Positions 52,202 to 59,896 of a DNA stretch of 64,000 nucleotides are shown here, piece by piece (position 1 is the stretch's first letter; each line of letters begins with the position of its first letter). The position numbers and the translations under genes are program-made. This DNA is from Bacillota bacterium (GTDB lineage Bacteria > Bacillota > Clostridia > Acetivibrionales > DSM-1351): positions 8,438 to 72,437 of the forward strand of contig JAEZRV010000080.1 in assembly GCA_023444055.1 (NCBI GenBank), written 5' to 3'. The notes under the pieces were generated by a model. That model did not search any database. It was not told the DNA's origin and was given only the letters and a program-made list of their open reading frames with translations.

Positions 52202-53707
52202 GTGTATTTAAATGTATTATCAGAAAAGATTAAAGAGGTCTTAACATCAGTACTCCCCATCACAGTAATTGTTTTAATTTTAAACTTTGTAGTTACCCCC
52301 CTTGAAACACCAATTTTAATTAGATTTATTTTAGGAGCAATTCTAATAATTCTTGGATTATCTATATTTTTATTTGGTGTAGATATAGGTATTACTCCTA
52401 TTGGAAACTTAATGGGTTCAAGTCTTACCAAAACCAACAAAATATGGATTGTTGTTGTAGCAGGAGTTATACTTGGATTTTTTATTTCAATAGCCGAACC
52501 CGATTTGCATATTCTCGCAGATCAAGTAGATTTTGTTACATCTGGTTTAATATCTAAAGGTAGTATTGTATTAGTCGTTTCAATAGGCATAGCCCTTTTA
52601 TTATCACTGGGATTAATTAGAATAGTATATAATTTCCCCTTATATAAATTGCTTACTATATTATACTTAATTATATTTGTTTTGGCTATATTCACCTCAC
52701 GTGAGTTTTTAGCAATATCATTCGATGCATCTGGTGCAACAACAGGTGCATTGACAGTACCATTTATTCTATCATTGGCAATAGGTACTTCGGCTTTAAA
52801 AAAAGATAGTAAGGCATCAGAAAAAGATAGTTTCGGTTTAGTTGCTGTTACATCCACAGGTGCCATAATGTCAGTTATGATAATGAATATTTTATCAGGA
52901 GCAGATAAGATTACTGGAAACATTGATTTTGAGCTTCCACAGTCACATTCCATAATTTCACCTTTTATACATGAAATACCAAAAATCTCAAAGGAAATAT
53001 TTATAGCACTACTTCCTATGCTTATTTTATTTTTAATATTTCAAAAAATATCATTTAAGTTGAATAAAAGAGCTTTCGTTAAAATATTAAAAGGACTTGT
53101 TTATACATTTATTGGATTAGTCCTTTTCTTAGTTGGCGTAAATGCAGGTTTTATGGATGTAGGAAGTTTTATCGGCTATAAATTAGCCTCTTTTGAAAAT
53201 AAGTACATTGTTGTAATTGTTGGATTTATCTTAGGTTTATTAACTATACTGGCAGAACCGGCCGTTCACGTGTTAACAACTCAGATAGAAGATGTTACTA
53301 GCGGTTATGTAAAGAAAAGGGTAGTATTAGTTGCTCTTTCAATAGGGGTCGGCTTTGCAGTAGCTCTCTCCATAATTAGAATTATAGTTCCTGAAATCCA
53401 ACTATGGCATTATCTTCTGCCTGGATATATAATATCTATATTAATGACATATTTCGTACCAAAATTATTTGTTGGTATCGCGTTTGACTCAGGCGGGGTT
53501 GCCTCAGGTCCAATGACAGCAACCTTCATCTTAGCCTTTGCACAAGGTGCTGCTGATAGAATTGAAAGTGCTAATGTCTTAGTTGATGGATTTGGATTAA
53601 TCGCAATGGTAGCACTGACTCCGCTGATTGCTTTGCAAGTACTAGGTCTTATTTTTAAAATAAAGTCTAAAAAAGGAGGTATAAATAATAATGGAGAATA
53701 TTCCTAA
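52202..53707 (+). CDS. DUF1538 family membrane transporter-like protein
   Basis: A 501-residue protein with about 12 TM helices in two internally repeated halves: each has the sequence pattern LGxFISIAEPDLHILADQV or GLLTILAEPAVHVLTTQIEDVT and a later FDASGATTGALTVPF or FDSGGVASGPMTATF. The duplication indicates inverted or parallel halves as in transporters. Start is GTG 52202 after AAGGAAGTGG. Its end overlaps the PII-like gene by 17 bases; this pairing suggests the PII protein gates it. The substrate is unknown. Confidence 0.85.
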   Translation: MYLNVLSEKIKEVLTSVLPITVIVLILNFVVTPLETPILIRFILGAILIILGLSIFLFGVDIGITPIGNLMGSSLTKTNKIWIVVVAGVILGFFISIAEPDLHILADQVDFVTSGLISKGSIVLVVSIGIALLLSLGLIRIVYNFPLYKLLTILYLIIFVLAIFTSREFLAISFDASGATTGALTVPFILSLAIGTSALKKDSKASEKDSFGLVAVTSTGAIMSVMIMNILSGADKITGNIDFELPQSHSIISPFIHEIPKISKEIFIALLPMLILFLIFQKISFKLNKRAFVKILKGLVYTFIGLVLFLVGVNAGFMDVGSFIGYKLASFENKYIVVIVGFILGLLTILAEPAVHVLTTQIEDVTSGYVKKRVVLVALSIGVGFAVALSIIRIIVPEIQLWHYLLPGYIISILMTYFVPKLFVGIAFDSGGVASGPMTATFILAFAQGAADRIESANVLVDGFGLIAMVALTPLIALQVLGLIFKIKSKKGGINNNGEYS

Positions 53708-54365
53708 CCATAAAGACAATGAGCTTGAATTGCTATTTATAATAATAAATTACGGCTTAGCAAGCAAGGTAGTTAAAAGTGCAAAACAAAGGGGTGTTTC
53801 AGGAGGTACTATTTTTTTAGGAAAGGGGACTTCCCAAAACCATCTGTTAAAGCTTTTAGATTTGTCTGATGTTAGAAAAGAAATCGCTATTTTAATAGGG
53901 GAAAAAGCAGTAGCTAACGATGCTCTCAATGCACTCAATGAAGAATTTGCTTTTAACAAGCCACATCACGGAATTGCTTTTAGTATGCCTGTAAGCGGTC
54001 TTTTTGGCACCAGAAACAATAGTTGTTATAACATTAATACAGAAAGCAGAGGTGATAATGATACAATGCATAAGGCCATTTTTGTAATTGTTGATAAGGG
54101 TAAAGCCGAGTCTGTTATTGAATCTGCAATTAAAGCAGGCGCCAGAGGGGGAACTATTATCAACTCACGTGGCTCTGGTATCCATGAAACAAGTAAACTT
54201 TTTTCAATGGAGATTGAGCCTGAAAAGGAAATTGTTTTGGTTGTAGCAAAAAGCATTTTAGTAGAATCAATAATTTCATCAATCAGAACAGAACTCAAAC
54301 TTGATGAGCCTGGTAATGGAATAATGTTTACTATTGATGTAAACGAAGCTTATGGATTATATTAA
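53691..54365 (+). CDS. Double-domain PII-like regulatory protein
   Basis: A 224-residue protein made of two PII-like domains, about 10-105 and 125-220, each with the PII pattern of strand-helix (FIIINYGLASKVVKSAKQRGVSGGTIFLGKG; IFVIVDKGKAESVIESAIKAGARGGTIINSRG). Canonical PII proteins are about 112 residues with one domain, so this is a fused dimer that would form a pseudo-trimer from more than one chain or a different assembly. The T-loop Tyr of GlnB is not seen. Coupled to the DUF1538 transporter, it probably senses a nucleotide or metabolite and controls transport. Confidence 0.85.
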   Translation: MENIPNHKDNELELLFIIINYGLASKVVKSAKQRGVSGGTIFLGKGTSQNHLLKLLDLSDVRKEIAILIGEKAVANDALNALNEEFAFNKPHHGIAFSMPVSGLFGTRNNSCYNINTESRGDNDTMHKAIFVIVDKGKAESVIESAIKAGARGGTIINSRGSGIHETSKLFSMEIEPEKEIVLVVAKSILVESIISSIRTELKLDEPGNGIMFTIDVNEAYGLY

Positions 54366-54380
54366 CTTATAATAAATTTA

Positions 54381-54427
54381 AACCAGTGGCATGAGACTAT
54401 AGTAGCTCTCTCTGCCACTGGTTTTTA
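54381..54427 (+). terminator. Terminator after DUF1538-PII operon
   Basis: AACCAGTGGCA (54381-54391) is perfectly inverted at 54413-54423, followed by a short T run (TTTTTA overlapping the arm). Confidence 0.9.
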
Positions 54428-54473
54428 TATTATTGTTATAAACTTTTGCACATACAAAGTGTATTGGCGCTTA

Positions 54474-54710
54474 GGGGCTGTTGCAAAACAAAAAATATGA
54501 TATATCAACGGTAAACTGCTTAAATAGTACTCCCGTGCAGTATATATCTATGGCTAGCTCACGAAATTGACGCTGAAATAGTTGCTTGTTCTTCACCTAC
54601 TATTTCTAGCATCAATTTCTAACCGAGCTTCTCCATTGATATATTGCACTCGCATACTATTCAAGCAATAAGTCATCGGTATACAGAAATTGTTGTTTTG
54701 CAACAGTCCC
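54474..54710. mobile_element. 237-bp palindromic MITE-like element
   Basis: The ends GGGGCTGTTGCAAAACAA and TTGTTTTGCAACAGTCCC are inverted with one mismatch in 18, typical of insertion-sequence termini. The inside is also largely palindromic: TAGTACTCCCGTGCAGTATATAT (in parts) mirrors ATATATTGCACTCGCATACTA, and GCTAGCTCACGAAATTGACGC mirrors GCATCAATTTCTAACCGAGC, around a GAAGAACAAG-like centre. It has no ORF. It lies 7 bases from the CotH stop codon. No certain target duplication was found. Confidence 0.7.
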
Positions 54711-54716
54711 TTTAAG

Positions 54717-57065
54717 CTAATTTCGCACTCGTTTAAATTTTATCACAAACAGTAGTCCTGTTAAAAGGCATACAACAGAGATAATAATCACATAAATATC
54801 AACTCCACTTAACATAGATTGTTGTCCTTGCCGATTCTCCATCCACATTGGAGACTGTTGAGGTTTATCTCCCTGCTGACCCCCTGCCTGTCCACCTCTA
54901 TCTTGTCTACCTCTAAAGCCAACCTGCTGTCCTCGTTGATTAAGCATTTCTTTCATTGAGGATATTTGTTCATCGGTTAATCCTAATTCTTTAAGCTGTG
55001 ATAATTGTTCTTGAGTTAAATCCTCACCGTTTGCAGCCTGTATTATTTGCATAGCCCTCATAGCAGTATCTCTATCTGGCATATTAAAAGACTGCTGTGC
55101 TCCATCTGGTGGCTGCATTCTGCCATTACCTGACTGCTGTGCTCCATTTGGTGGTTGCATATCACCATTACCTGGTTGCTGTACTCCATCTGGCGGCTGC
55201 ATTCCGCCATTAGGGAACATTCCGCCGCCCGAACCGCCTCCACCTCCAAAACCCATTGTTCCCATGGTCGAGAGGTTTATGCTTGATGCCTCTATAAGCT
55301 TATCGCTTGCAGATGATTGCCCATCAGTAGTTGATGGGATTGTTCCATCAAGCTGTCCTTGGATACTTTGGGCTCTCAATTTTCCAAATTCTTTAATCAT
55401 AGGTACTGCTTTAGTATACGCATCATAGTCATAAAAAGCTGTTGCATCATTTTTTACATGTTCTGATATTAGCGTGTTCAGCGCACTAATAGTATTCTCA
55501 AAAGTACCACTATTGAAGTATCCATCAACAATTTCCTGTAAATACTGATGATATTTATCATTATATTCATCGACCTCAAGAAGCTTTGATAAAATTGGTC
55601 TTTCAGACATATCAACACCTGAAACAGGAGTATCTATTGGAAAATTGACTGCTGAACTGGCAGAACCGGATTGAAATCCTCCAAAAGCAAGATTATAATC
55701 CCACGGAAGCATAGTAAGCTGTCCATTTCTCTCATAAAGGTAATAATTATGCTTTAAATTTCCAAAATAGCTATCCAAATTTACTAAAACTGTATTTGCA
55801 GCAAAGTATTTTAGAGTGGCATCTACATTAATATATTTTTCAAGTTCTGTCCCGTTATTCAAGTTCTTAAGAGCCTCTATGACTCTCTTACAGTCAGCAT
55901 TAGTACCATCAAATACTTCATAATCAAAAATATTTGAGTAACTGCTTATGGAATCATCGGTGTATTTCAAGTCTGCTCCACCGCTGGATTTACCTCCAGG
56001 TCCTCCACCAAAGTCTCCACCCGGAAAATCTCCTAGAAAACCTTCTGGCCTATCTCCTCCAAAACCTTCTGGCATATCTTCTGGAAAACCGCTCTGTCTG
56101 TCATTATTTTCCTTATTGCTAGTTTTGCTATTGCTTTTTGCTTGGTTTGCAGCTGTATTCTTAACCGAATTAGGGCTTTGTGTTTGGTTCGTTATATCAG
56201 TTGTGTTAGAGTTTTTTGCGTCAAAGTCTATTTTACTATTTGTTTGGTTCGCAGCATTTGTTTTTAATGTATCAGTGTTTGTTTTATCTGCGCCAGCGTT
56301 CGGTGGCTGTTTTGTAGCATTTGTGCCATTTCCAGCAGAATTTGAGGATTGATTTGTTGTATTTCCTTTATCATCACCAAAATTCTTAGTCGGTGCCTTC
56401 ATATCCCCAAAGCCTTTTTTATCTCCATTTCTGCCCATATTCATACCTTCAGGTTTATACAGTTTTCCATAATCGCTCCCAAAATTCCGTTGTGCAAACG
56501 ACTCCTCTAAAGACTCTACAGCCAGATAAAGCCCCCATCCCTTACCATTTAAAGTAACATCTGTATACGAATATAATGGCGTAGTAACACCCATATACGA
56601 CATTAAGTCATAGGATAAATATTCCTTCATATATGTTGCATCTGCTTGAATATTATTTATTACCATTTTGTCTAGTCCAAAGCAGGTTTGACCATCTATG
56701 TAATGGTCAAATTCAAATTTAAAACTAAACCTATCTGAATCAGAACCAGCTACCATTGATAAACTTGAATTCCCCTTTGGTCGGATTCCTACTGACTTAA
56801 AAGTTGTTCCATTTATAGTCACATCACATGAAATATACTCTTCCTTTGTTGCATTTTCTAACATACTTTTCCATTCATTCTCATCAGCCTTGATATCAAT
56901 AGATATTATCTTATTTTTATCAAATAACTTTGTTGCATATTCTGGCTCTGAGCTTTTAGTTTTAATATCAAGGATGTTAGGGAAGAACATAATCATTCCA
57001 GTAAAAATGATCGCTACAATTAGAACACCAATTATTATTTTATTTATATACTTATTGGTTATCAT
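54717..57065 (-). CDS. CotH-family protein kinase-like, membrane-anchored
   Basis: A 782-residue protein. N-terminal TM helix about 8-28; CotH kinase-like domain split around about 40-220 and 375-600 (GWGLYLAVESLEESFAQRNFG; HNYYLYERNGQL; MLPWDYNLAFGG), containing the WD-N metal-binding motif; a long Asn/Thr/Lys/Gly-rich insert about 225-370; a C-terminal low-complexity region with three GNGxMQPPxGxQQ repeats (about 645-700), a Gln/Gly-rich stretch, and a last TM helix (IYVIIISVVCLLTGLLFVIKF). CotH proteins phosphorylate secreted or coat proteins. It is in an operon with DUF4956 and VTC proteins; this trio recurs in Gram-positive genomes. Confidence 0.88.
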   Translation of the reverse strand: MITNKYINKIIIGVLIVAIIFTGMIMFFPNILDIKTKSSEPEYATKLFDKNKIISIDIKADENEWKSMLENATKEEYISCDVTINGTTFKSVGIRPKGNSSLSMVAGSDSDRFSFKFEFDHYIDGQTCFGLDKMVINNIQADATYMKEYLSYDLMSYMGVTTPLYSYTDVTLNGKGWGLYLAVESLEESFAQRNFGSDYGKLYKPEGMNMGRNGDKKGFGDMKAPTKNFGDDKGNTTNQSSNSAGNGTNATKQPPNAGADKTNTDTLKTNAANQTNSKIDFDAKNSNTTDITNQTQSPNSVKNTAANQAKSNSKTSNKENNDRQSGFPEDMPEGFGGDRPEGFLGDFPGGDFGGGPGGKSSGGADLKYTDDSISSYSNIFDYEVFDGTNADCKRVIEALKNLNNGTELEKYINVDATLKYFAANTVLVNLDSYFGNLKHNYYLYERNGQLTMLPWDYNLAFGGFQSGSASSAVNFPIDTPVSGVDMSERPILSKLLEVDEYNDKYHQYLQEIVDGYFNSGTFENTISALNTLISEHVKNDATAFYDYDAYTKAVPMIKEFGKLRAQSIQGQLDGTIPSTTDGQSSASDKLIEASSINLSTMGTMGFGGGGGSGGGMFPNGGMQPPDGVQQPGNGDMQPPNGAQQSGNGRMQPPDGAQQSFNMPDRDTAMRAMQIIQAANGEDLTQEQLSQLKELGLTDEQISSMKEMLNQRGQQVGFRGRQDRGGQAGGQQGDKPQQSPMWMENRQGQQSMLSGVDIYVIIISVVCLLTGLLFVIKFKRVRN

Positions 57066-57133
57066 AATACCCCCACGCCCACTAACGGCACAAATAGTAA
57101 TTAAAAAAGTGTATGGTCATTGCTTGATTGCTC

Positions 57134-57183
57134 AAAAATGCGAAAATAACGATGAACGTACGAAATGTAAGCTTCGCATTTTT
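57134..57183 (-). terminator. Hairpin overlapping the DUF4956 stop codon
   Basis: AAAAATGCGAA (57134-57144) is perfectly inverted at 57173-57183, the latter covering part of the DUF4956 stop. The minus-strand 3' arm ends in five T. Likely a partial terminator between DUF4956 and CotH genes. Confidence 0.6.
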
Positions 57184-57853
57184 AAGACATATATTCTCCG
57201 TTATAACTTACAAGTACTGTGTTTGAGACACCTTCGATATCTGAAATTTTGTTTACAAATTGTGTTGTCATATCCTTAAGCCTTACCTCTAAAGTAAGCT
57301 CAACTCCATTTTTTGATACTGTTTTTGACTTAATCATATGCTTTTTAACACTTTCACTGACAGCCTTAACAACCATCTCTTCAGACTTATCATCAGCACA
57401 ATTTACAACTAATATATATGGATTGTCTGTACTTTTTTTGTTCACAAATATAACCAGCATAATACCAATAAATAATGATCCAAAAACCGCTAGAGGTATA
57501 AGACCCGCACCAACAACAATACCTACAGAAATTGACCAAAATAAAAATGCAATATCAAGCGGTTCTTTAATTGCCGATCTAAAACGAACAATAGACAACG
57601 CACCTACCATACCGAGCGATAATACTATATTTGAAGTAACTGCTAATATAATTAATGTTGTAATTAGTGTCATTGCCATAAGAGAAACTCCGAAACTGGC
57701 AGAATACATTACCCCATTAAAAGTCTTCTTATAAACGAAAAAAATGAAAAGTCCTAATATGAACGACAGTCCAAGTGCTATTACCATATCTAATGGTGAA
57801 ATATCTGTTACCTTTTCAATAAAACTTGATTTAAAAATATCGTTAAATGTCAT
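57182..57853 (-). CDS. DUF4956 family membrane protein
   Basis: A 223-residue protein with about four TM helices in the first 130 residues (MVIALGLSFILGLFIFFVY; LMAMTLITTLIILAVT; IVLSLGMVGALSIVRFRSAI; VVGAGLIPLAVFGSLFIGIMLV) and a soluble ferredoxin-like C-terminal part (about 140-223). GALSIVRFRSAIKEP is the family signature. It is adjacent to CotH and VTC genes; a role in polyphosphate or surface phosphate transfer is inferred from that context. Confidence 0.88.
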   Translation of the reverse strand: MTFNDIFKSSFIEKVTDISPLDMVIALGLSFILGLFIFFVYKKTFNGVMYSASFGVSLMAMTLITTLIILAVTSNIVLSLGMVGALSIVRFRSAIKEPLDIAFLFWSISVGIVVGAGLIPLAVFGSLFIGIMLVIFVNKKSTDNPYILVVNCADDKSEEMVVKAVSESVKKHMIKSKTVSKNGVELTLEVRLKDMTTQFVNKISDIEGVSNTVLVSYNGEYMS

Positions 57854-57869
57854 TTTTTTATCCTCCTAA

Positions 57870-57961
57870 TAATAGCTTTTACCTACCACTATTTTACATT
57901 TTAATTACTTTCATCTACTGCTATTTACCTTTTAATAGCCGTCATTACTACTGTTTACTTG
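57870..57961. repeat. Three imperfect 31-bp direct repeats
   Basis: Units at 57870, 57900 and 57931; the last two begin TTTAATTACTTTCATCTACT and TTTAATAGCCGTCATTACTA. They lie directly upstream of the DUF4956 gene and share TTTAATAGC with the repeats at 43709-43848. Confidence 0.55.
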
Positions 57962-58106
57962 CTTAATCTTTTGATTCGCAATCTAATTATTAAACAATTA
58001 TTCGATGACAAAATTAAGAAAATCAATGTATTCACAAAGAATATGACAAGCTAATTGTTCCAAAATAATGAAATACACAATAGTATTTCAACTACCATTA
58101 TGCGTA

Positions 58107-58793
58107 TCATCCGAACATTCTGCACACAGCATATTTTGAGAATGCTGAGTTCTGCCTGTTATTTACTTGAATAATATCTCTTATTATACTTGGCAAAAAC
58201 TCATCAAATTTCACTTCTAAAACTATCATGTTATCATTATGCGTTTTCATAGTAGCTACATCTTGATTAAATAGTTCTCTTGAATTTATACCAGTTCTAA
58301 TGTTTGAATCTATAGTGATTCTCACATTACCAGGCTCATAAATATATGGTTCCCTTATATAATCTACTAGTGTTTTGGGTCTGAGCTGCTGAAAATTCAT
58401 TTTCGTATATAATTCAACAAGCAATGGCTGTTCAGAATCCTTCATCCAACCAATATCCCCTGCAATAATTTTTTCGCACTGATCTTTTGTCAGTCTAGTT
58501 GCCGCTTTAGAGCATAGACCATTTATTTTGCTCTTCTTCTCAAGCTTGATATAATCAAAATTATCATCATAACAACGGATTCTAAACTTTTCTCGGTTAT
58601 TTACACCGTTAATTTTTTCAAGTAAAGCTTTGTCATGTATATTGTCAAAATATAAGCTTCTTATTTTGTAGTTTCCGTCCTTCCCTACATGCGGATCCTG
58701 CTTTGCTATTGCTCTAAGCCTCTGCCTCAGCGCAATATAATCAGAAATATTTATAGTATGTTTTAATTCATGTCGTAGCTTCTGATTTTGCAT
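58107..58793 (-). CDS. VTC-domain (polyphosphate polymerase-like) protein
   Basis: A 228-residue tunnel-fold protein without TM helices. Conserved basic and acidic strands line the tunnel: RHELKHTINISDY, YKIRSLYFDN, REKFRIRCYDDN, YIKLEKKSKING, PLLVELYTKM, RITIDSNIRTG and VLEVKFDEFLP. VTC domains polymerise polyphosphate from ATP in yeast; the bacterial role with DUF4956 and CotH is not known. First gene of the three-gene set. Confidence 0.9.
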   Translation of the reverse strand: MQNQKLRHELKHTINISDYIALRQRLRAIAKQDPHVGKDGNYKIRSLYFDNIHDKALLEKINGVNNREKFRIRCYDDNFDYIKLEKKSKINGLCSKAATRLTKDQCEKIIAGDIGWMKDSEQPLLVELYTKMNFQQLRPKTLVDYIREPYIYEPGNVRITIDSNIRTGINSRELFNQDVATMKTHNDNMIVLEVKFDEFLPSIIRDIIQVNNRQNSAFSKYAVCRMFG

Positions 58794-58989
58794 TAAATTT
58801 CACCACCTTTAAGTTAAAATTAGTTTTAAGTTATCTTCTAAATAGTAGATACGTAGTAGAAAACACTTAATATATCGTATATTAAGAGAATAACTTGCTA
58901 ATGTGATGGTTTTTTGAAGGAAAGGTGAATTAATTGGAAAATTTTCAATATAAAATGTTAAATGGTCAAGTATTTGTTTATTTCGTTAC

Positions 58990-59030
58990 AAAAAGAACGC
59001 CCCTCTCTAATACTTAGAAATGAGCGTTCC
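58990..59030 (-). terminator. Terminator of the type III toxin gene
   Basis: On the minus strand GGAACGCTC and GGGGCGTTC ends pair (GAACGC/GCGTTC perfect, weaker inside), followed by TTTTTG. About 63 bases beyond the toxin stop codon. Confidence 0.75.
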
Positions 59031-59092
59031 AACATATAAAATTTATGTACTTATGAGGATTTACGAATATTTTAATACAAATAGATACTTAG

Positions 59093-59587
59093 TCATTTAG
59101 TAGTTGCAGCCGTTTCTTGTATAGTTAATTCACCAGATTGGTATATGTATTCTTCAAAATATTGTAATGTAGAAAAATTACATATCTTTTGGTTGATTTC
59201 ATTGTCCAAATTTAATCTAGCATTTTTATATGTTTCTATATAATCAGACATCATTTGTGTAATACGAAATTCCTTACCTTTTAATTTATCATATTCATTT
59301 GGTCTTAAGAATACCTTTGTAGAAGTATTTATATATTTTGTTTCGTCTAATATTACAACAGCTTTTGAGAAATCGACACCACATCTGTTTCGTTTATCAG
59401 TCCAAAATGCGTGTGGATGGGTTATATTGGAACGCAGAGGAATGGCAAAATGTAAATTTCTGATTGTTACATTAACTTGTGCATAAGGTCTATTAAGTTT
59501 CTGCTCAATCTGAGGATATTTTGTTAAAGGATAATCACTATAAAAAGCTGATGTTAAGAAAGTTATAAACGATTTCTTCTGTGACAT
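59093..59587 (-). CDS. Type III toxin, ToxN/AbiQ superfamily endoribonuclease (CptN- or TenpN-like)
   Basis: A 164-residue protein resembling the compact beta-barrel endoRNases of type III toxin-antitoxin systems: KLNRPYAQVNVTIRNLHFAIPLRSNI, HPHAFWTDK, GVDFSKAVVI and FLRPNEYDKLKGKE. The central RPY...IPLRSN pattern matches the core fold of the superfamily, where Ser/Thr/Lys-type residues cut RNA. AGGAG precedes the ATG. The gene is preceded on the same strand by a terminator, two pseudoknot-forming RNA repeats and a strong promoter: the full layout of a type III system, in which read-through past the terminator makes the toxin. Two ~50-nt repeats favour the CptIN group, but TenpIN cannot be excluded. 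Confidence 0.8.
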   Translation of the reverse strand: MSQKKSFITFLTSAFYSDYPLTKYPQIEQKLNRPYAQVNVTIRNLHFAIPLRSNITHPHAFWTDKRNRCGVDFSKAVVILDETKYINTSTKVFLRPNEYDKLKGKEFRITQMMSDYIETYKNARLNLDNEINQKICNFSTLQYFEEYIYQSGELTIQETAATTK

Positions 59588-59600
59588 AAATTCTCCTAAT

Positions 59601-59627
59601 AAAAAATCCTCTATAATAAATAGAGGA
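59601..59627 (-). terminator. Terminator between antitoxin RNA and toxin gene
   Basis: On the minus strand TCCTCTAT pairs perfectly with ATAGAGGA around TTATT, followed by six T. It sits 14 bases before the toxin ATG, the position that sets the antitoxin:toxin ratio in type III systems. Confidence 0.92.
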
Positions 59628-59636
59628 CTAATAAGG

Positions 59637-59768
59637 TATTCTCATCGGGACTTTCCTTTATTTTTACTTGGTTGCGCCCTACAACCAAATATTCTCATTG
59701 AGCTTTCTTTTTTTACTTCTCGCAGCTCTGCGAGAAATCTTCTTATGAAGTAATATGAGATACCTCTT
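59637..59768 (-). ncRNA. Type III antitoxin RNA, two pseudoknot repeats
   Basis: Two units read on the minus strand. Unit 1 (59736-59689): stem TTCTCGCA/TGCGAGAA, loop GAGC, then GTAAAAA..GAAAGCTCAATGAGAATA; loop GAGC can pair with the downstream GCTC. Unit 2 (59688-59637): stem TTGGTTG/CAACCAA, loop with GGG, then GTAAAAA..GAAAGTCCCGATGAGAATA; loop GGG can pair with CCC. Stems and loop pairs differ between units but stay complementary, while the single-stranded GTAAAAA and ATGAGAATA parts are conserved. That covariation supports H-type pseudoknots. Confidence 0.85.
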
Positions 59769-59774
59769 ATCTAT

Positions 59775-59803
59775 ATTATACATATTTTCAGAAAAATATG
59801 CAA
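59775..59803 (-). promoter_or_regulatory. Strong promoter of the type III locus
   Basis: On the minus strand TTGCAT (59803-59798), 17-base spacer, TATAAT (59780-59775). Transcription would start near 59768, just ahead of the first pseudoknot unit. Confidence 0.85.
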
Positions 59804-59896
59804 CCAATATTTTGAAATTTCTTAAACAGAATCATATTAATTTTGGTATAGAAAATTAACATAGTTTCATCTTAAGGTTTATTAATTCCACGCTGC

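Noticed and set aside
55948..56352. Plus-strand ORF of 134 codons opposite the CotH gene
   Set aside because: Low-complexity complement of the CotH linker; no start signal.
58934..59017. Plus-strand 27-codon ORF (TTG start after AAGGAAAGGTGAAT)
   Set aside because: The ribosome site is good, but the ORF overlaps the toxin terminator, begins with TTG and has no recognisable homology; kept as coincidence.
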